This document shows, one piece after another, positions 25,301 to 35,681 of a stretch of 64,000 nt of DNA. Location of the stretch: assembly GCA_008508345.1 (NCBI GenBank), contig QNGE01000299.1, positions 92,888 through 156,887 on the forward strand, written 5' to 3'. The notes below the pieces were generated by a model. The model was not told the DNA's origin and ran no database searches. It saw nothing but the letters and a program-made list of their open reading frames with translations. The position numbers were made by a program, and so were the translations under genes. The DNA is from Paragonimus westermani. Taxonomy: Eukaryota; Platyhelminthes; Trematoda; Plagiorchiida; Troglotrematidae. How positions within the stretch are numbered: the first letter of the stretch is position 1; every line of letters starts with the position of its first letter.

Positions 25301-25794
25301 ACAAAAAGAGCTGACTGAAAACATCTGTGGGAATGCGACAGCTGTGGTCAACTGTGCAATGTTCGATTTTCATCCCCTACTATTCACCAAGACTGATAAT
25401 GATAAACATACCACCATCGTCTTAAAAACCAAAACCGTGTGACACCCTCCTTAACCACTGACTTTAGAGAACTGATTGCTTATTGGATACAACAAATAAG
25501 GACGGACGTTCGTATTCTCACCCAGTGACCAATTGGGCGATGTTTTGAACTTGAGCTGTTTCTGTTATTCAAGGTTTGTAACTCCCAATAAACACCTGTT
25601 TCAGTTAAACCGTCATTCATTACATTGAAAATCGAACGTGATAGGTATCATACAGAAATCCTTCTTCAACATGAAGCAATTTTTAACAAAGTGAACTAAT
25701 AGCCGACAACAACAAAAACCACATTATGGTTGACAAACGAAGAGCACTCACCAAATATTGTGCCGAGCACCACAACTGCAATCACCGGATGCAT
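7188..25794 (-). CDS. Secreted S1-family (chymotrypsin/trypsin-like) serine protease, complete gene in 5 exons
   Basis: Spliced CDS: 25794-25752, 19721-19520, 10738-10668, 10391-10081, 7352-7188. All introns are GT-AG and all phases agree, giving 263 residues. Residues 1-18 form a signal peptide (MHPVIAVVVLG...). A short propeptide ends in GKR, followed by the activation site VINGY at residue 26. The triad is His71 (LLTAAHC), Asp111 (ENDIALVKL) and Ser212 (GDSG). GWG and the C168-C182 type pair are present. In chymotrypsin numbering residue 189 is Gly and 190 Ile, so trypsin's Asp189 is absent and cleavage after Lys/Arg is unlikely; an elastase- or chymotrypsin-like preference is inferred. 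The motif after the catalytic Ser reads GDSGSG, not GDSGGP. The usual Cys201 and Cys220 are missing while Cys136 and Cys191 remain. Expected role: secreted endopeptidase; the substrate is unknown. Confidence 0.92.
7353..10080 (-). other. Protease intron 4
   Basis: A GT-AG intron of 2,728 bp. It contains a decayed plus-strand copy of the window's SINE family at about 8352-8560. The 79-codon minus frame at 8751-8990 shows no family signature. Confidence 0.8.
8352..8560 (+). repeat. Degenerate copy of the tRNA-derived SINE family
   Basis: It shares GACACGGTCGCCTCGTGAAG-like head spacing, the GGCGAGCTCTTAATGGAGC middle and the tail TCAGAAGGGGCTGACTGAA with the better copies at 20.1 and 39.0 kb. 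Many substitutions have accumulated and the B box is poor. Confidence 0.5.
10081..10391 (-). CDS. Serine protease exon 4 (catalytic Asp)
   Basis: The acceptor is GAATTCACAG; the donor is GCG|GTAAGT. The exon encodes ELENDIALVKL with the catalytic Asp, the interdomain loop, CTFVGWG (C136 and GWG), PVCSQIYN...EHEFCAGY (C168-C182 pair) and ends KVGICA. The last residues place Gly at 189 and Ile at 190. An extra Cys follows GWG (position 143). It is separated from exon 3 by a short 276-bp intron. Confidence 0.95.
10668..10738 (-). CDS. Serine protease exon 3
   Basis: This is a 71-nt exon with acceptor TTCTCCAAAG and donor G|GTATGT. It encodes VRILNEFFQGDDLITDVNV and then HIPD, the stretch between catalytic His and Asp. 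The first base completes Tyr with exon 2 (TA+T), and the last base completes Asp with exon 4 (G+AC). Identification rests mainly on position, phase and family length; sequence similarity alone is modest here. Confidence 0.8.
12681..12762 (+). repeat. tRNA-like sequence (tRNA pseudogene or SINE head)
   Basis: The A box TAGCCTCATTGGTAGAGCA and a perfect B box GGTTCGAATCC (12740-12750) are at tRNA spacing. A T-stem GTTGG/CCAAC is present, and the D-stem is nearly complete. The anticodon stem has a mismatch, position 33 is not U, and the 7-bp acceptor stem does not pair. That argues against a functional tRNA. It may be a SINE promoter. Confidence 0.6.
13340..13760 (+). mobile_element. RTE-like non-LTR retrotransposon, C-terminal portion of reverse transcriptase ORF
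   Basis: After a frameshift the frame reads LLYGSETWTLYQRN, then FHVQCLRRIL, then LNQLRWLGHVRRM, then PKQLLYGQVKSGKRNPGGQK. This is the classic post-RT block of RTE elements (also annotated as craniofacial development protein 2-like). It is closer to intact than the copies at 1 and 54.9 kb. The frame runs towards the gap at 13782 and its 3' end is not resolved. Confidence 0.85.
13782..13822. other. Assembly gap (41 N)
   Basis: A run of 41 undetermined bases lies inside protease intron 2, just after the LINE reverse transcriptase frame. The gap sits at a repeat boundary, as expected for a draft assembly. Confidence 1.
19520..19721 (-). CDS. Serine protease exon 2 (activation site and catalytic His)
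   Basis: The acceptor is TAATTTACAG at 19722 and onward; the donor is TA|GTGAGT at 19519. The exon encodes the propeptide end (GKR), the mature N-terminus VINGYDVQENQYPW, then CGSTIIADRWLLTAAHC with the catalytic His and the C42-C58 disulfide pair. It enters in phase 1 and leaves in phase 2, matching its neighbours. Confidence 0.95.
20056..21062 (+). repeat. Left arm of a large, nearly perfect inverted repeat
   Basis: Position x in this arm pairs with position 43052-x in the right arm. By eye the inner ~1.0 kb is almost identical; a 79-codon frame is identical in both arms. Homology continues outward to about 19955 with clearly more differences, including a 2-bp indel near 20060. The arm carries a plus-strand SINE at about 20070-20345. 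Confidence 0.93.
20070..20345 (+). repeat. tRNA-derived SINE, copy in left arm
   Basis: It has an A-box-like GGCAGTGGTGAAAACGG, a B-box-like GGAATTCTTGTCCCGGCC, the middle CTGACGAGCTCTAATGAGG and the tail GGGAATGCGACGGCTGCGAC. It is the same family as the copies at 39.0, 43.4, 50.4 and 53.6 kb. Confidence 0.75.
22166..22405 (+). other. Unassigned 79-codon open frame, also present inverted at 20647-20886
   Basis: The frame begins at GTG just after a stop and encodes a Thr-rich start (STTTPPLTTTTTAEASG) then FHVANLLNAVFLLFESNWLH and a tail ending ELIAILVQ. No family was recognised. There is no ATG start and no supporting splice signal. Its exact conservation in both arms reflects recent duplication and is not evidence of selection. 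Confidence 0.25.
22409..23713. repeat. Tandem duplicate, copy 1
   Basis: This 1,305-bp unit recurs at an offset of 1,306 bp. It starts GTTGCGACAATCTTGG and ends GTAAAATTG. It contains the outer part of the right arm, a minus-strand SINE, and further unassigned sequence. Confidence 0.95.
22707..22982 (-). repeat. tRNA-derived SINE, copy in right arm
   Basis: Reverse complement of the SINE at 20070-20345, duplicated as part of the arm; it is not an independent insertion. Confidence 0.75.
23715..25019. repeat. Tandem duplicate, copy 2
   Basis: It is identical to copy 1 except for two differences noticed by eye. At both of them copy 2 agrees with the left arm of the inverted repeat and copy 1 does not. 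The two copies meet at a single N (23714), so this may be two haplotypes of one region joined end to end. Confidence 0.95.
24013..24288 (-). repeat. tRNA-derived SINE, copy in tandem duplicate
   Basis: Same SINE copied again with the 1.3-kb tandem unit, offset by 1,306 bp from the one at 22707. Confidence 0.75.
25150..25390. repeat. Composite of two SINE pieces in opposite orientation
   Basis: 25150-25250 matches the minus-strand SINE head (TTAGAGCTCGCAAGTAGTG ... CCGGCCACACGAGGCAGTC). 25280-25390 matches the plus-strand tail (AAAGAGCTGACTGAAAAC, GGGAATGCGACAGCTGTGG). It is probably a nested or rearranged pair, diverged from the duplicated copies. Confidence 0.55.
25752..25794 (-). CDS. Serine protease exon 1 (signal peptide)
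   Basis: This exon encodes 14 codons, MHPVIAVVVLGTIF, plus one base. It ends at a strong donor (GTGAGT at 25751-25746). The ATG at 25794 is the first in-frame ATG; the frame stays open upstream but only from a TTG. The leftover G joins TG of exon 2 to make Val, so the hydrophobic core runs on as VLGTIFVLG, with probable signal cleavage before ECSEIGKR. No convincing TATA box or 5' UTR exon was identified upstream. Confidence 0.82.
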
Positions 25795-28700
25795 GATCCT
25801 ATGTGTTCGAGATCCGATGCGTACCCATAAATAGATGTCTGTGTCTAGTGATCGATGTTGAGTGATCGAAAAAAGCAACGCTTCATTAAAGATGCCCAAA
25901 CTGTGCTAAACGTGGATGGCGTGTGATTGTAAAACTGACATACGTAATTGAGTCAATGAACACTTGCTCAATGTTGGTTACAATTTATTTATTTATGAGA
26001 ACATACTCCAGAATGGCTTCAGAAACATAACGAAACAAATGCATCCCGAATAACTGCGTAAATTTTGTTTCTGTATCATATTTGAATGGTCACATTTCGA
26101 ATAAAAAACACCGAAAGACGCTGTTCTCCATCATATTGATGGACGATAAAAAAAGTTTAACCAGGTGGGATACTACGCTCTGCCTTGTTCGCATTCGAAA
26201 TTTCACATTGGTCAAAAAACGGTCTGAACGCGCACCGAAAATTGTCCGCTTGCACACTTGTTGTTTTTTTTTGCGATGAGAAGTGTTGCAATTATTCGCA
26301 GTAAATACCAGTAGCACAGTTTCTGTGCCCAACGGTAATGTTTGCAGATTCCGTCATGAAATTTTGACAAATCTTGTTTGACAGTCGCTCCTTTTTACCG
26401 TTTGGTAGATTACGTATGACACAACAAGATGGTGGGTTAACCAAGTCCGTATGTAAAATTTTTCTGTTCACTGAGTAACTTCGTTGTTCAACAGGTAGAC
26501 CAGCTGCCGCTTCTTGACACTCTGTTTGATCTTAACTAGTCTTTAACAAATATCACTACCACGATATTTCATTCCTGAAAATCACCAAGTTAGCATGTGG
26601 AAGTATCTTCTACCGTCTGTTCTTTGATTCGATCAGGTCCAGTGAGTAATCGCCAGGTAATAAACAGTTCGTTAGCTTAACTGGAGTGATAGAGGGAGTC
26701 GCAATCTGGTGGTAGAAAAGTTTGTAATTCGGTAGTTAACTACTTGGTTCTCTCCACAAACTTAATGCCAATCAACGGTTACCGGGCGCTATGTAAAACT
26801 AATGGGGTAAAGTGAAAACCTTTAAATCAAACGGATGGAAGAATTATGTGTGACGCTAATGAATATACAGAATTAAGGAGTTTGAGCATAAACGCCGTTG
26901 GACACAGTACTTTCATATATGAACTAATAGCGATCGCCTCGGTAGAACATAGAAAGCACTACTCTTGAATATCGAGTCAAGTAGCCCGATGGCTCTTGGA
27001 CAACACATAGTTAGTGATTGAAGACGCTGGAGTTTTACGGGGTACCCTGGCTGAGTTACTTATACTGTCAAGCTAAGTTGTGGATCCGTTTGTTAAGAAC
27101 AAAGGTCGCACAAGGATTGCTTAATCAGAGAATCGGCACCAGTGGCATATGCCTCAGCAACTATTAATTTGACCTCAGCTGTAGGCTGGGGACGCCACAG
27201 TGGTCGATGGCAATGACATCACCCTCATAATATGCTTGTTTAATTGACGTGGAATTGTAGTTTAGAGTAAACTTTCGTTCTTGTATTCGCGAGAGCCATG
27301 CCTTAAAATGTCCGATGCTGACTGTTTCAGTCGATCAATCGCCAAAGCTAAAATAGTTGTGAAGACTTGATTTTTCATATGTTGCAATCTGTACACTAGG
27401 TGTTGTCGATCACTAACCGCACTGATTCTATGTAAATGAACGGGAAACACATTCAGGTTAGTGTGAAGACTTCAAGTACTTACGTGAGTTTTGCCTTTTT
27501 GCGCGTACTCATATACTAGGTCACTAGTCAGTTTTGACCGCGAGTAATTATCGGAGAAGAAGTAAAGCTGTCGTGAGTATATTCACAAAGTAAGCATACC
27601 CATTTCAGAATTCATAGAATACCACTTTCGGGGTATTAGTCGGGTTAGGTTGCATCCATTTACGTGTCTACAGTGCTGGTATATGGTACTGATACTTTTG
27701 CCCCTAAAACAGAGAAGTTATCTCTTTGGAATCCGTTAGGATTAAATAAGGTTGATAGTGTGGTAGATACAGTTCGAATGTTTACTACTGAATGACTATC
27801 TCAATAATATGGCAAATCACGTATTACGGTATCACTTTGTCTCTGTGAATACTCCGATCTATGATTTTAAATGGGTTGCAAATCCTTCCCAGTCAACCGA
27901 TGTATACGCTGCATAACACTTGACTATGAACTGGTGTACACCGTGGCTGTAAGTACCGCTAAGGCTCCGAACATTTCAGCGCGCTTATCATGATTATTGA
28001 AAACCCGTAATTTGATTTCGTGCCAGGTAGAAGCTGATAAATGATGAGTATGTGTAGAATAAGTACGTAGGATAGTTTAGGTCTCCTGATCCCCTATTTT
28101 AACTTCGCCAAACAGTTTTATAGAGTGCACATTTAATTCCATGATCTATGAATACAGACAGTTTCTACGGTCGTATTCATTGTGGGACACGACATTCTCC
28201 AAGTGCATACAGTAGTTGAGCAACTACTCAAGTAGACTGGTTAGAAACTTTTGTTCATTTCACAGCCAACATAGACAAACCGGTCAGCCAACTCGCGTCC
28301 TTGGGATGTATGAAGATATTTCTATATTGGGCTCCCGATTCTAGGTATTTTTGGAAAAAGTGACTAACCATTAAAACATGCCGTATACTTTGTTTCATCA
28401 GAAATCTATTTCGAATAAACATAACTTTGACCCCTGGCTTGATAATTGGTAACTGTCAACCACCCGTTACTACGACACCAAGTTTGAAATAAACGAACAC
28501 TAATGTTTTAGTGTACAGAACCAATTCTGGCATTGTATTTATAGACTGACAAAAACATTGGCCGAAGAAAGTGGACCTATCGCGAATTCCATTAACGAGA
28601 TATCAGGTTAAACAGAGTAGTTGATTTTACATAGTTTTTGATTACGGCTGGTTACTCAACCTTGGATAGCATAAACTTGACTTTGTTGAATAAATTTATC

Positions 28701-31700
28701 AAGTACACCCTTTCGACTTCACGTGTAATGTCTCTGTGACCTAATCCAGTGTTCAGTGTGGCCTCGTTCTTCACGTTTCTCCGCATCGTTAGTGTTGGCG
28801 TGAACCTTCAAATGCACACTCCCAAAGCATTTTTAACACCGCATACTTGTTGCGTTTGTAAGATGAAGCTTCCACGGATGTTCTTTTGTTAATAGTTTGT
28901 GTTCCAAGGGTTTCATGCGTCACCCAAAGGTTTATCCGGGTTGTGTGCTTTCTTATTTAAAGTTTTAAAGGAGGTTTGTTGCAGAAGTCAATTGAGGTTG
29001 TCATCAAAACAGATTTTTATGCGAGTAATTCGATCCACAAAACTCTGCAGATCGAAGGTGTTCCAAATCGTTGCTGTCAAGATCAAGCCGACAGGCATAT
29101 CTCTTCATAAAGTCCACTAGTACTTGAAAGGTTGAGACGAAAAACTTGTTTCATCCAAAGCCCAGACCGCAATGCAAATGGTTGCCTAACAAATAACTCC
29201 TATGTCTATGCTTGAATCAACGGACAGCCACACTGCGACGTCACTCTCCAACTGTTAATTTCTTCCATGGGCGTTTGACAAAGCAGGTTGCTAATCGGAC
29301 TTTGGGTGTTTAAAAGTTAGCTACATTTCCTACATACCGATATCGTTTTCCATGCAGTAGTATGCTAACGGCACTGAGGTGTTATTGTCACATGAGCGTT
29401 TTGGTTCACAGCATTCTGAACTCTGGCATTCCAGCTATTACGGGAAGTGAAGAGCCAATATTCTCACGTTTTCGTGAATTCTGTTTGTTCGGTTTCTTCA
29501 CAGTGAGTCTCCCATCTACCTCCTCTAACCATGAATAGACAGTTCACTTCAAAAGCGATCAGACTGGTCCAGTCTTTGTAAACAATGATCCCTGTGCTGA
29601 TTTACCTCGTCAATAAAGCTTGGCATCAATTCTTATCTTTCACTGATTTAACCGATAAGGAAGCGCAACAGATCCGACACGACGTTGACCTAACAATTTT
29701 AGTATGTTTGTCCGGTTAGGCTTTTAGGTTCTGTAAGTCACACGGGGCATGCAAACCACTCCCACTTAGCGTAGCTCTAACCGAGAATTATCAAGCAATA
29801 ATGTAAAGCGGTAGGCCAGAAGAAAACGCTGAATCCTTTCACTGTTGATGACAACGTATAATGATTTATTAAGAGTCAACAGCCGCTTGTTCATCAGTTT
29901 TCATTGTCACCTATCACTGTCCGCAATTTGCTACAAAAGTCACACGGAACTCGCCGTTTCGCCAAAACGATCTATAGGTATTCCGGAATATCCGCTAATT
30001 TAAATTGTTCTCTTGTGCCTGTTGGAATGATTTAAAAAAGAAAGCTTGGGGATGGCTAGATTGCAGAACATGCCCCAAACGCTTCGAAACACGTACCAAA
30101 CTACCGTCATGATTACACACATGTGTTCTATCAGGTTTATTCCACTGTCTTTCATGTTTTCAAAGATACACGAAAAGACGAGCGGTCGTCCGTTCACGGT
30201 TGAGTGGCCGTCGCTGGGCCCTCTTGTATGCTCAGGAAACTGAAGAGTGTTTAACATTGTACTCTTTCTGACTCTGTTGTAATGGAGGCATTGCCATAAC
30301 CATGTTGTCACTTTGGTAATCTACGGACAGTCATGTAGAAACTACTTCACTTGGATCGTAATAATTTTAAATCCCAAGCACTCAAGAGCCATATTCACAA
30401 CTTATGTTACCAACATACTGATGCTGTTGTGGTGAGCATTTTGACGGCCGGTAAACACCTTTCGCGAGTTTATGCCGCTGATTCCCAAACACTAGCTGAT
30501 CTCATCAACTCACCTGTGCAGCGTACGTTTTTTGTTAGAACGGATAGTTGTGTAAGGTGCACTCTAATCTTTGTTAGGTCTTTTGGGAAAGCTTATTTGA
30601 TCACTAGTGACCCTTCAATGAAGTTCGGCGTCACAGCCACCATTCTTTTAACTCAGGAGCCGATAGAACTAATTGGCGTATCACTCTCAACCATTGCATG
30701 TAACCTCGCGCGTTTCGTCAATTTATGTTGAACATATCTGAGAATGACAGAAATACCACATGGATGTGTTATGTGTAGGTACGGTAAGTACTGTTTGAAG
30801 GATTTTCCGAAAAGACAGCCATCATTATAAGTAAGACACACAAGGGATCTGTGTTGCGCCCAATTTGTCTGTATACTAAACGAAATATCAAGTCGAGAAT
30901 TCATTCACTTCCAAAGACAAATTAACTGTTTACCATGGTAATTTGAGTGTCAGCCTGTAAAGATTCGACGAAGAATTAATCTGTTTTTACCTATATAAAT
31001 GCGTTCGTTTCTACAAACTACAATTTACCATACATTTCATGTCCCCAACCGAACACTCGTATTCCAGCTTTAGTATTGAGACTAGTTTAGTTCGCTTCCC
31101 TAAGTTTCGCTATTCGACACGAAATATGAACAAAAAGGGACATCAGCAGTTAAGAGTACACAGCTTGCTCCAGTCAAACAAAAAAGTACATATCTTCCAT
31201 TGTTGGTTGGCCGCGGGTTTGGATACTTGCACTCGAGTCTTAGTAAGGATACGTTGAGTAAAGTTTGTTGAAAACCATTCGTTTCTCGAGTTGCCGAATC
31301 TCGCATCTCACGCCGGTTTTATGGTTTCTCCTGACCATCTCTCTGGTACTAAATACAGTTAAACAAAAAAAATGGGCACAATCACTTTAAGTTTACCATG
31401 GGAAATACAGTGATTTGTGCCAGTTAGTTAATGAGCTGTGGCCAAAACTCACTGAACACATAATGAACTCTCTAGTGAATGACGTTAGTAAACAAAAGGA
31501 TGTTTTAGTCATGTATGCTTCCAAGGTTTCACCTAGGATCCTGTCGTTTGTAAATGCTTCTGGGGTACTGTGACATTCAGAATTAGGGACTTCGAATAGC
31601 CCTAGAAATCGTACTTGAATTGAAACCTCCCACGCAAGTAATAAGGCGAAGACTTGGTACTGGCAGCAGTAAGCAATTGTTATTCATGGATTGAGACGCC

Positions 31701-34700
31701 GAATTTATTGATGTACAACAGTATTAGAGAAATCACAGCCTGTCATTGGCTGATCTCATTAGCACATGCAACACCATAAACTGTATGTTAATTGGTGGAA
31801 TACGGAACAGCTGAATTGACGAATGACGGAAGACACAACACTAAGACCGTTCGTCCAATCCTTGTGTTGTATCATTACCGCGATATTTGGATTGGCCGTT
31901 TATCAGATCTTCTGTTGTGTCGAGGCTTGGATAATCGGTGAATCGAGATTTCCATCGCAGGTTCATGATGTCTTGTCGTGGTTAAACTTTCTTACGCGAT
32001 GCAGCAGATCACTCTGAATAACAACCATCACTTGACGATTTGTATGCGAGTATTTTTACGTATCAGTTGGTCAGGATGTTACTACTTTGAAATGTTCCGC
32101 CATTAGTGCAGCGAACATTTGTGGTAAGTATCCTTAACTTCATTCATTAGCGGTGAGATCAAGAACCTTGTCTGACTTCTTCCGGTTGGTCAGCTGGTAT
32201 TAGTCATCAGTTGGCATTATATAAGCCCTCTGTCCATCGGTAGATTGTTCATCGCATGTCCTACTGTGGCGTACTCTTCTAAGAAGCGTTTAAAAATCAA
32301 CCTGTGATTCGTCAGTCCGTTCACTACTTCTCAAACGATCAGTGAACAATTGGTCTTTAATCCATCGCCATATTGAGCACGATGAAGTAGTATTGAGCCG
32401 AGTGAACTAATGCAGCTCGTCGAAAGTCAAACAATCTTGTTTTTAGTGTGTGATTTTCAGGCCAAATACAACACAATAAATATGGCATCAATTGTCAAGT
32501 CAAAATTGTGTGGATCGTAATACGGTGTGTACCTAGTGTCATTTGGGGGCTACGGACGTGGTTATTATGGCGCCGTGTCAAGTATTCCAAACAACAGCAG
32601 GCAGTGGTAAATTCAGTGTTTGAACAAAACGTTTCTGCGTACGCAGATTAAGGTTTCGTAAATGACTCCCATAATCTTCGCAACGAACAGAATACAACAT
32701 TTCAAACCTCTGGTATGAACATGTGTGACTCGGTAGACTGGCTTAAATGCAACAAAGTAAATTAAGCAGCACCATTGAGCATTGCGTCTGTGAAGTGAGG
32801 GTCTACAAAGGGCGGCACCATATCTTTTAAACATCTTACCCACCAGGATGAAACAATTTTCGATGAAGTTCACGAAGAGGTACACGCTCGTAAACGGCTG
32901 TCTAAAGGGGAACTCTTACGGTGTCGTTCACTGAGTTCGGCAGGCCCATTGCTTGCTCTTGGTTCAGCTTGCACAGGGCGTTTGAATGAATCACATGGTC
33001 CAACTGGCGTACGGTTTATTGGTCGGCTTTCTGACCAGGTGGTATTTGTCCTATTCTCTTTCAGGGAGTGTTACCGTAATTTCGGCAAGTTCATGAAAAT
33101 TGTGCACTGGATAGAGTTCCACACAGGTTGAACGTATTTCTGCGGTATATTTTTATTGCCCGACAAACAGCTGAACGCCAGATCAGTAACCTACAATCCA
33201 AGCGGCGAATCAATCTTTTCATAGCTGAGTTCCATTCTTTGTAACTGGGGAACAGTTCTGACATATGCTACACGAACTGAGTGAAAATTTTGTTTCACCT
33301 TGAATCAGTTGGTTGGAGAAATAACTGGATGACAGGGGATGGATGAACGTCAATGAATCTCTGCTAGTTTGCCAACATGGTTAACTCAAAGAAAACTTCG
33401 TTCTGTTAGGTTCTGCCATTGCAGAGTTAAGGATTGTTAACCAGTGTTTCATCGGAACAGGTTCGGTAGATAGCATCAAATCCGTCCGATTACTTCCAAC
33501 TGAACCACTTTAGTTACGTTTGTCGTTGGAAATTAACAATAAGGTTCTGTTCTTAGCAACTCGCAGTTTACTTTAGGGGGTCTTATTGTCAAATCATTTC
33601 GGTTTAGTCATCACCAGGATTTTCAAAACTTCATCGTCTGTGATAAGGAGGTGCGTGAAAACAATAATTTCTTGACATGTTTTATGTGTATAATTTCAGT
33701 CCAATCAACAAATGGACTGTTTCAACCACTGATCCGTAGGACTGTGGAAATTTAGACTAACCACTGAACAAGAAATGGAACAGTCTGCATCGCTCCCCTT
33801 CGAACCACTTCCAAGAAAGGACGACCGGTTGCTGGTGCGTTGCATCTACCACACATGTCCGTGGATCAGCCAGCATATAAGCATCAAGATTTTCACACCA
33901 CTTACTCACAAACAAAGGCTTTTGAGGACTTTGTTTGACAGAGACAGACGAAAAAGTTTTGAGGATCCTTGTACGGAACAAACTTATCAACCGTTCCAAA
34001 CACTTATTGATAACCTCTCTCTCATACAGTTTAGCAGTAAGGACGCTCATCTTAGACCACATGCTACCAGTAGCCATACTGTGCTAAATGAAATCATTTT
34101 AATCTTTGCTCTTTAAAAGCCATGACAGGCAAAATGACTAAGCGAAACTTCACTGTAGCTGTAGACCTGATCTAGAACACCGCCGATTTCATGCATATCG
34201 AGGGACCTGCTAGAACACGGATCCTGAATGTAATGTTTTCACAGGCTGCATCCAATGGTATCTACTACAAATGCCATTACGTCGACAGGACGGATGGACA
34301 TATTGTGACTAAAATTTATAAAATATGAACCGCAGTGCTTTTTGACAATTCTGAATAGATTAAAACTAAGCAGATATAACAGACAGGTCGCCCGGCAGGT
34401 GTCACCGATGTCTTCATGGTCACTGGTCACGAGGAAAGTATAAATCAAACGACCCTTCTAAAGGCAGTCAAAAGCAAGCGTCATAACCCACTACAGCAAA
34501 TAAATCATGGTCTATTTTGGGTTACCAAGGTGTCCCGTGAAGTTCGTATAAATCGTCTTCTGGTTTCCTTTCGTTTTATATTCATTTCCCCCTGAATATA
34601 TTTTCTCTGTGATCTCTGCCTTGAAAATCAGGACCGCCATGTTTCATTCGATAGCTATCAGTTGTGCGTGTTCGGTTGTCGTTTTTTTATTGCAGTATTG

Positions 34701-35507
34701 AATGCTTTCGTGCTAGGTCCCTTCCGTTCGTCTCTGAATGAGGCATCCAAATCCGCACAAGTTTTCATGACGCAGGTGTTGACAGCGGGCAATATATATA
34801 CCGAGAGGATACAACTCATTCAGCCACTGTTCCTTTTGAAATGTTCACCTGGAAAACGACTTCCTGAGGAACTAGTCATACGTGTTACGCTCTGGCCATC
34901 TTAGTGAACAGTTTAAAGCTCTCAGGCGCTGAGTTCGTCTTCAGTGGTCTCTTAGACGTGAGCATGTGCAGTTAAGGTTTTCATGCAACAGAACCAACTT
35001 GTGGAGGCTTCTCGGATGCTTCGGAGTTAGCTCGAACTGTAATTTAAGAACAACACTGAATTCGTCAACAAGTATAGTACTGAGGGGAGGGGAAACATGA
35101 AGACAGACAGATAGACAGGGTTGGGGGAAAACGTGTTGGTGGAATCAAAGCGGAAACTACAGTGACCACAAAAAGAAGTGGAGAATCAGCGGAGGAGAAC
35201 GACGCAATTTTTGCATGTATAATAACAAATATTTGACAATTACCAAAATGGTTAAACAATGGTTACAGAAACAATAATAGTATTGTTAATCATATTTACT
35301 TTCTTTAAAAATAACATGCATTTTGTTGTCTACTCTCTGGCTCATACAAACATACGAACACATGAACTTAGTGCAAACTGTTCTTGTGAACGCGAAATGT
35401 TGCATGGTTGGGACGGTTTGCTTGTTGGTTATACTGGGTCCAACACAATTTGCACTAAAAGGGTTCAAATGAGCGATGACTGGTGTGTGACATAGGAATT
35501 GCATTTC
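25795..35507. other. Spacer between the two peptidase genes
   Basis: About 9.7 kb containing the protease promoter side and the 3' flank of the aminopeptidase. A Penelope-like scrap lies at 33775-34030. No conserved exon was recognised. Frames such as 30351-30731 (126 codons, plus) and 30000-30311 (minus) lack family features and overlap each other on opposite strands. No clear promoter motif was found. Confidence 0.6.
33775..34030 (+). pseudogene. Penelope-like element fragment (between RT and GIY-YIG), tentative
   Basis: The plus frame reads SLPFEPLPRKDDRL and later THKQRLLRTLFDRDRRK, then QTLIDNLSLIQF. This resembles the 'H..s..RTL..RA......E...I...L..N.YP' linker after the Penelope RT domain. 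The stretch is short and no catalytic motif lies within it. Confidence 0.38.
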
Positions 35508-35681
35508 CTATAGCAGCATATCTTCACTCGGCACATTTTCTTCGAGCCATCTGTAAATCACGTCACGATGTGTCTTGACCCACTTATAATTTTGATCAGC
35601 TCTTTTGTGTATATCCCGGAAACTACGCTCCAATAACTTTCTGTCGCTTTGCGAGAAGACGGCTCCTTCGTAGTCCATAAG
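35508..35681 (-). CDS. Aminopeptidase terminal exon
   Basis: The acceptor is TGTTACATTCAG. Fifty-seven codons run from LMDYEGAVFSQSDRKLLERS through NYKWVKTHRDVIYRWLEENV to PSEDMLL and TAG (35510-35508). The last helix, with the pattern N..W...h...i..WL, is the standard C-terminus of M1 aminopeptidases, so the gene ends here. No clear AATAAA was noticed just downstream. Confidence 0.93.
   Translation of the reverse strand, partial: LMDYEGAVFSQSDRKLLERSFRDIHKRADQNYKWVKTHRDVIYRWLEENVPSEDMLL

Larger units (their letters stand above)
19722..25751 (-). other. Protease intron 1
   Basis: A 6,030-bp GT-AG intron almost filled by the palindromic duplication (19955-23085), its tandem copy (to 25019) and a composite SINE pair (25150-25390). 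The spacer of the palindrome (21063-21989) has no recognised content. Confidence 0.82.

Noticed and set aside
25825..25834. CTATTTATGG on the minus strand upstream of the protease start as a TATA box
   Set aside because: Only 31-40 bases before the ATG, leaving almost no room for a 5' UTR, and not a consensus match.
30351..30731. Plus-strand frame of 126 codons in the spacer
   Set aside because: No similarity recognised, and another frame of similar size overlaps on the opposite strand. No start or splice context.
33757..34077. Minus-strand 106-codon frame
   Set aside because: Opposite-strand shadow of the Penelope-like plus-strand frame, with no family signature of its own.
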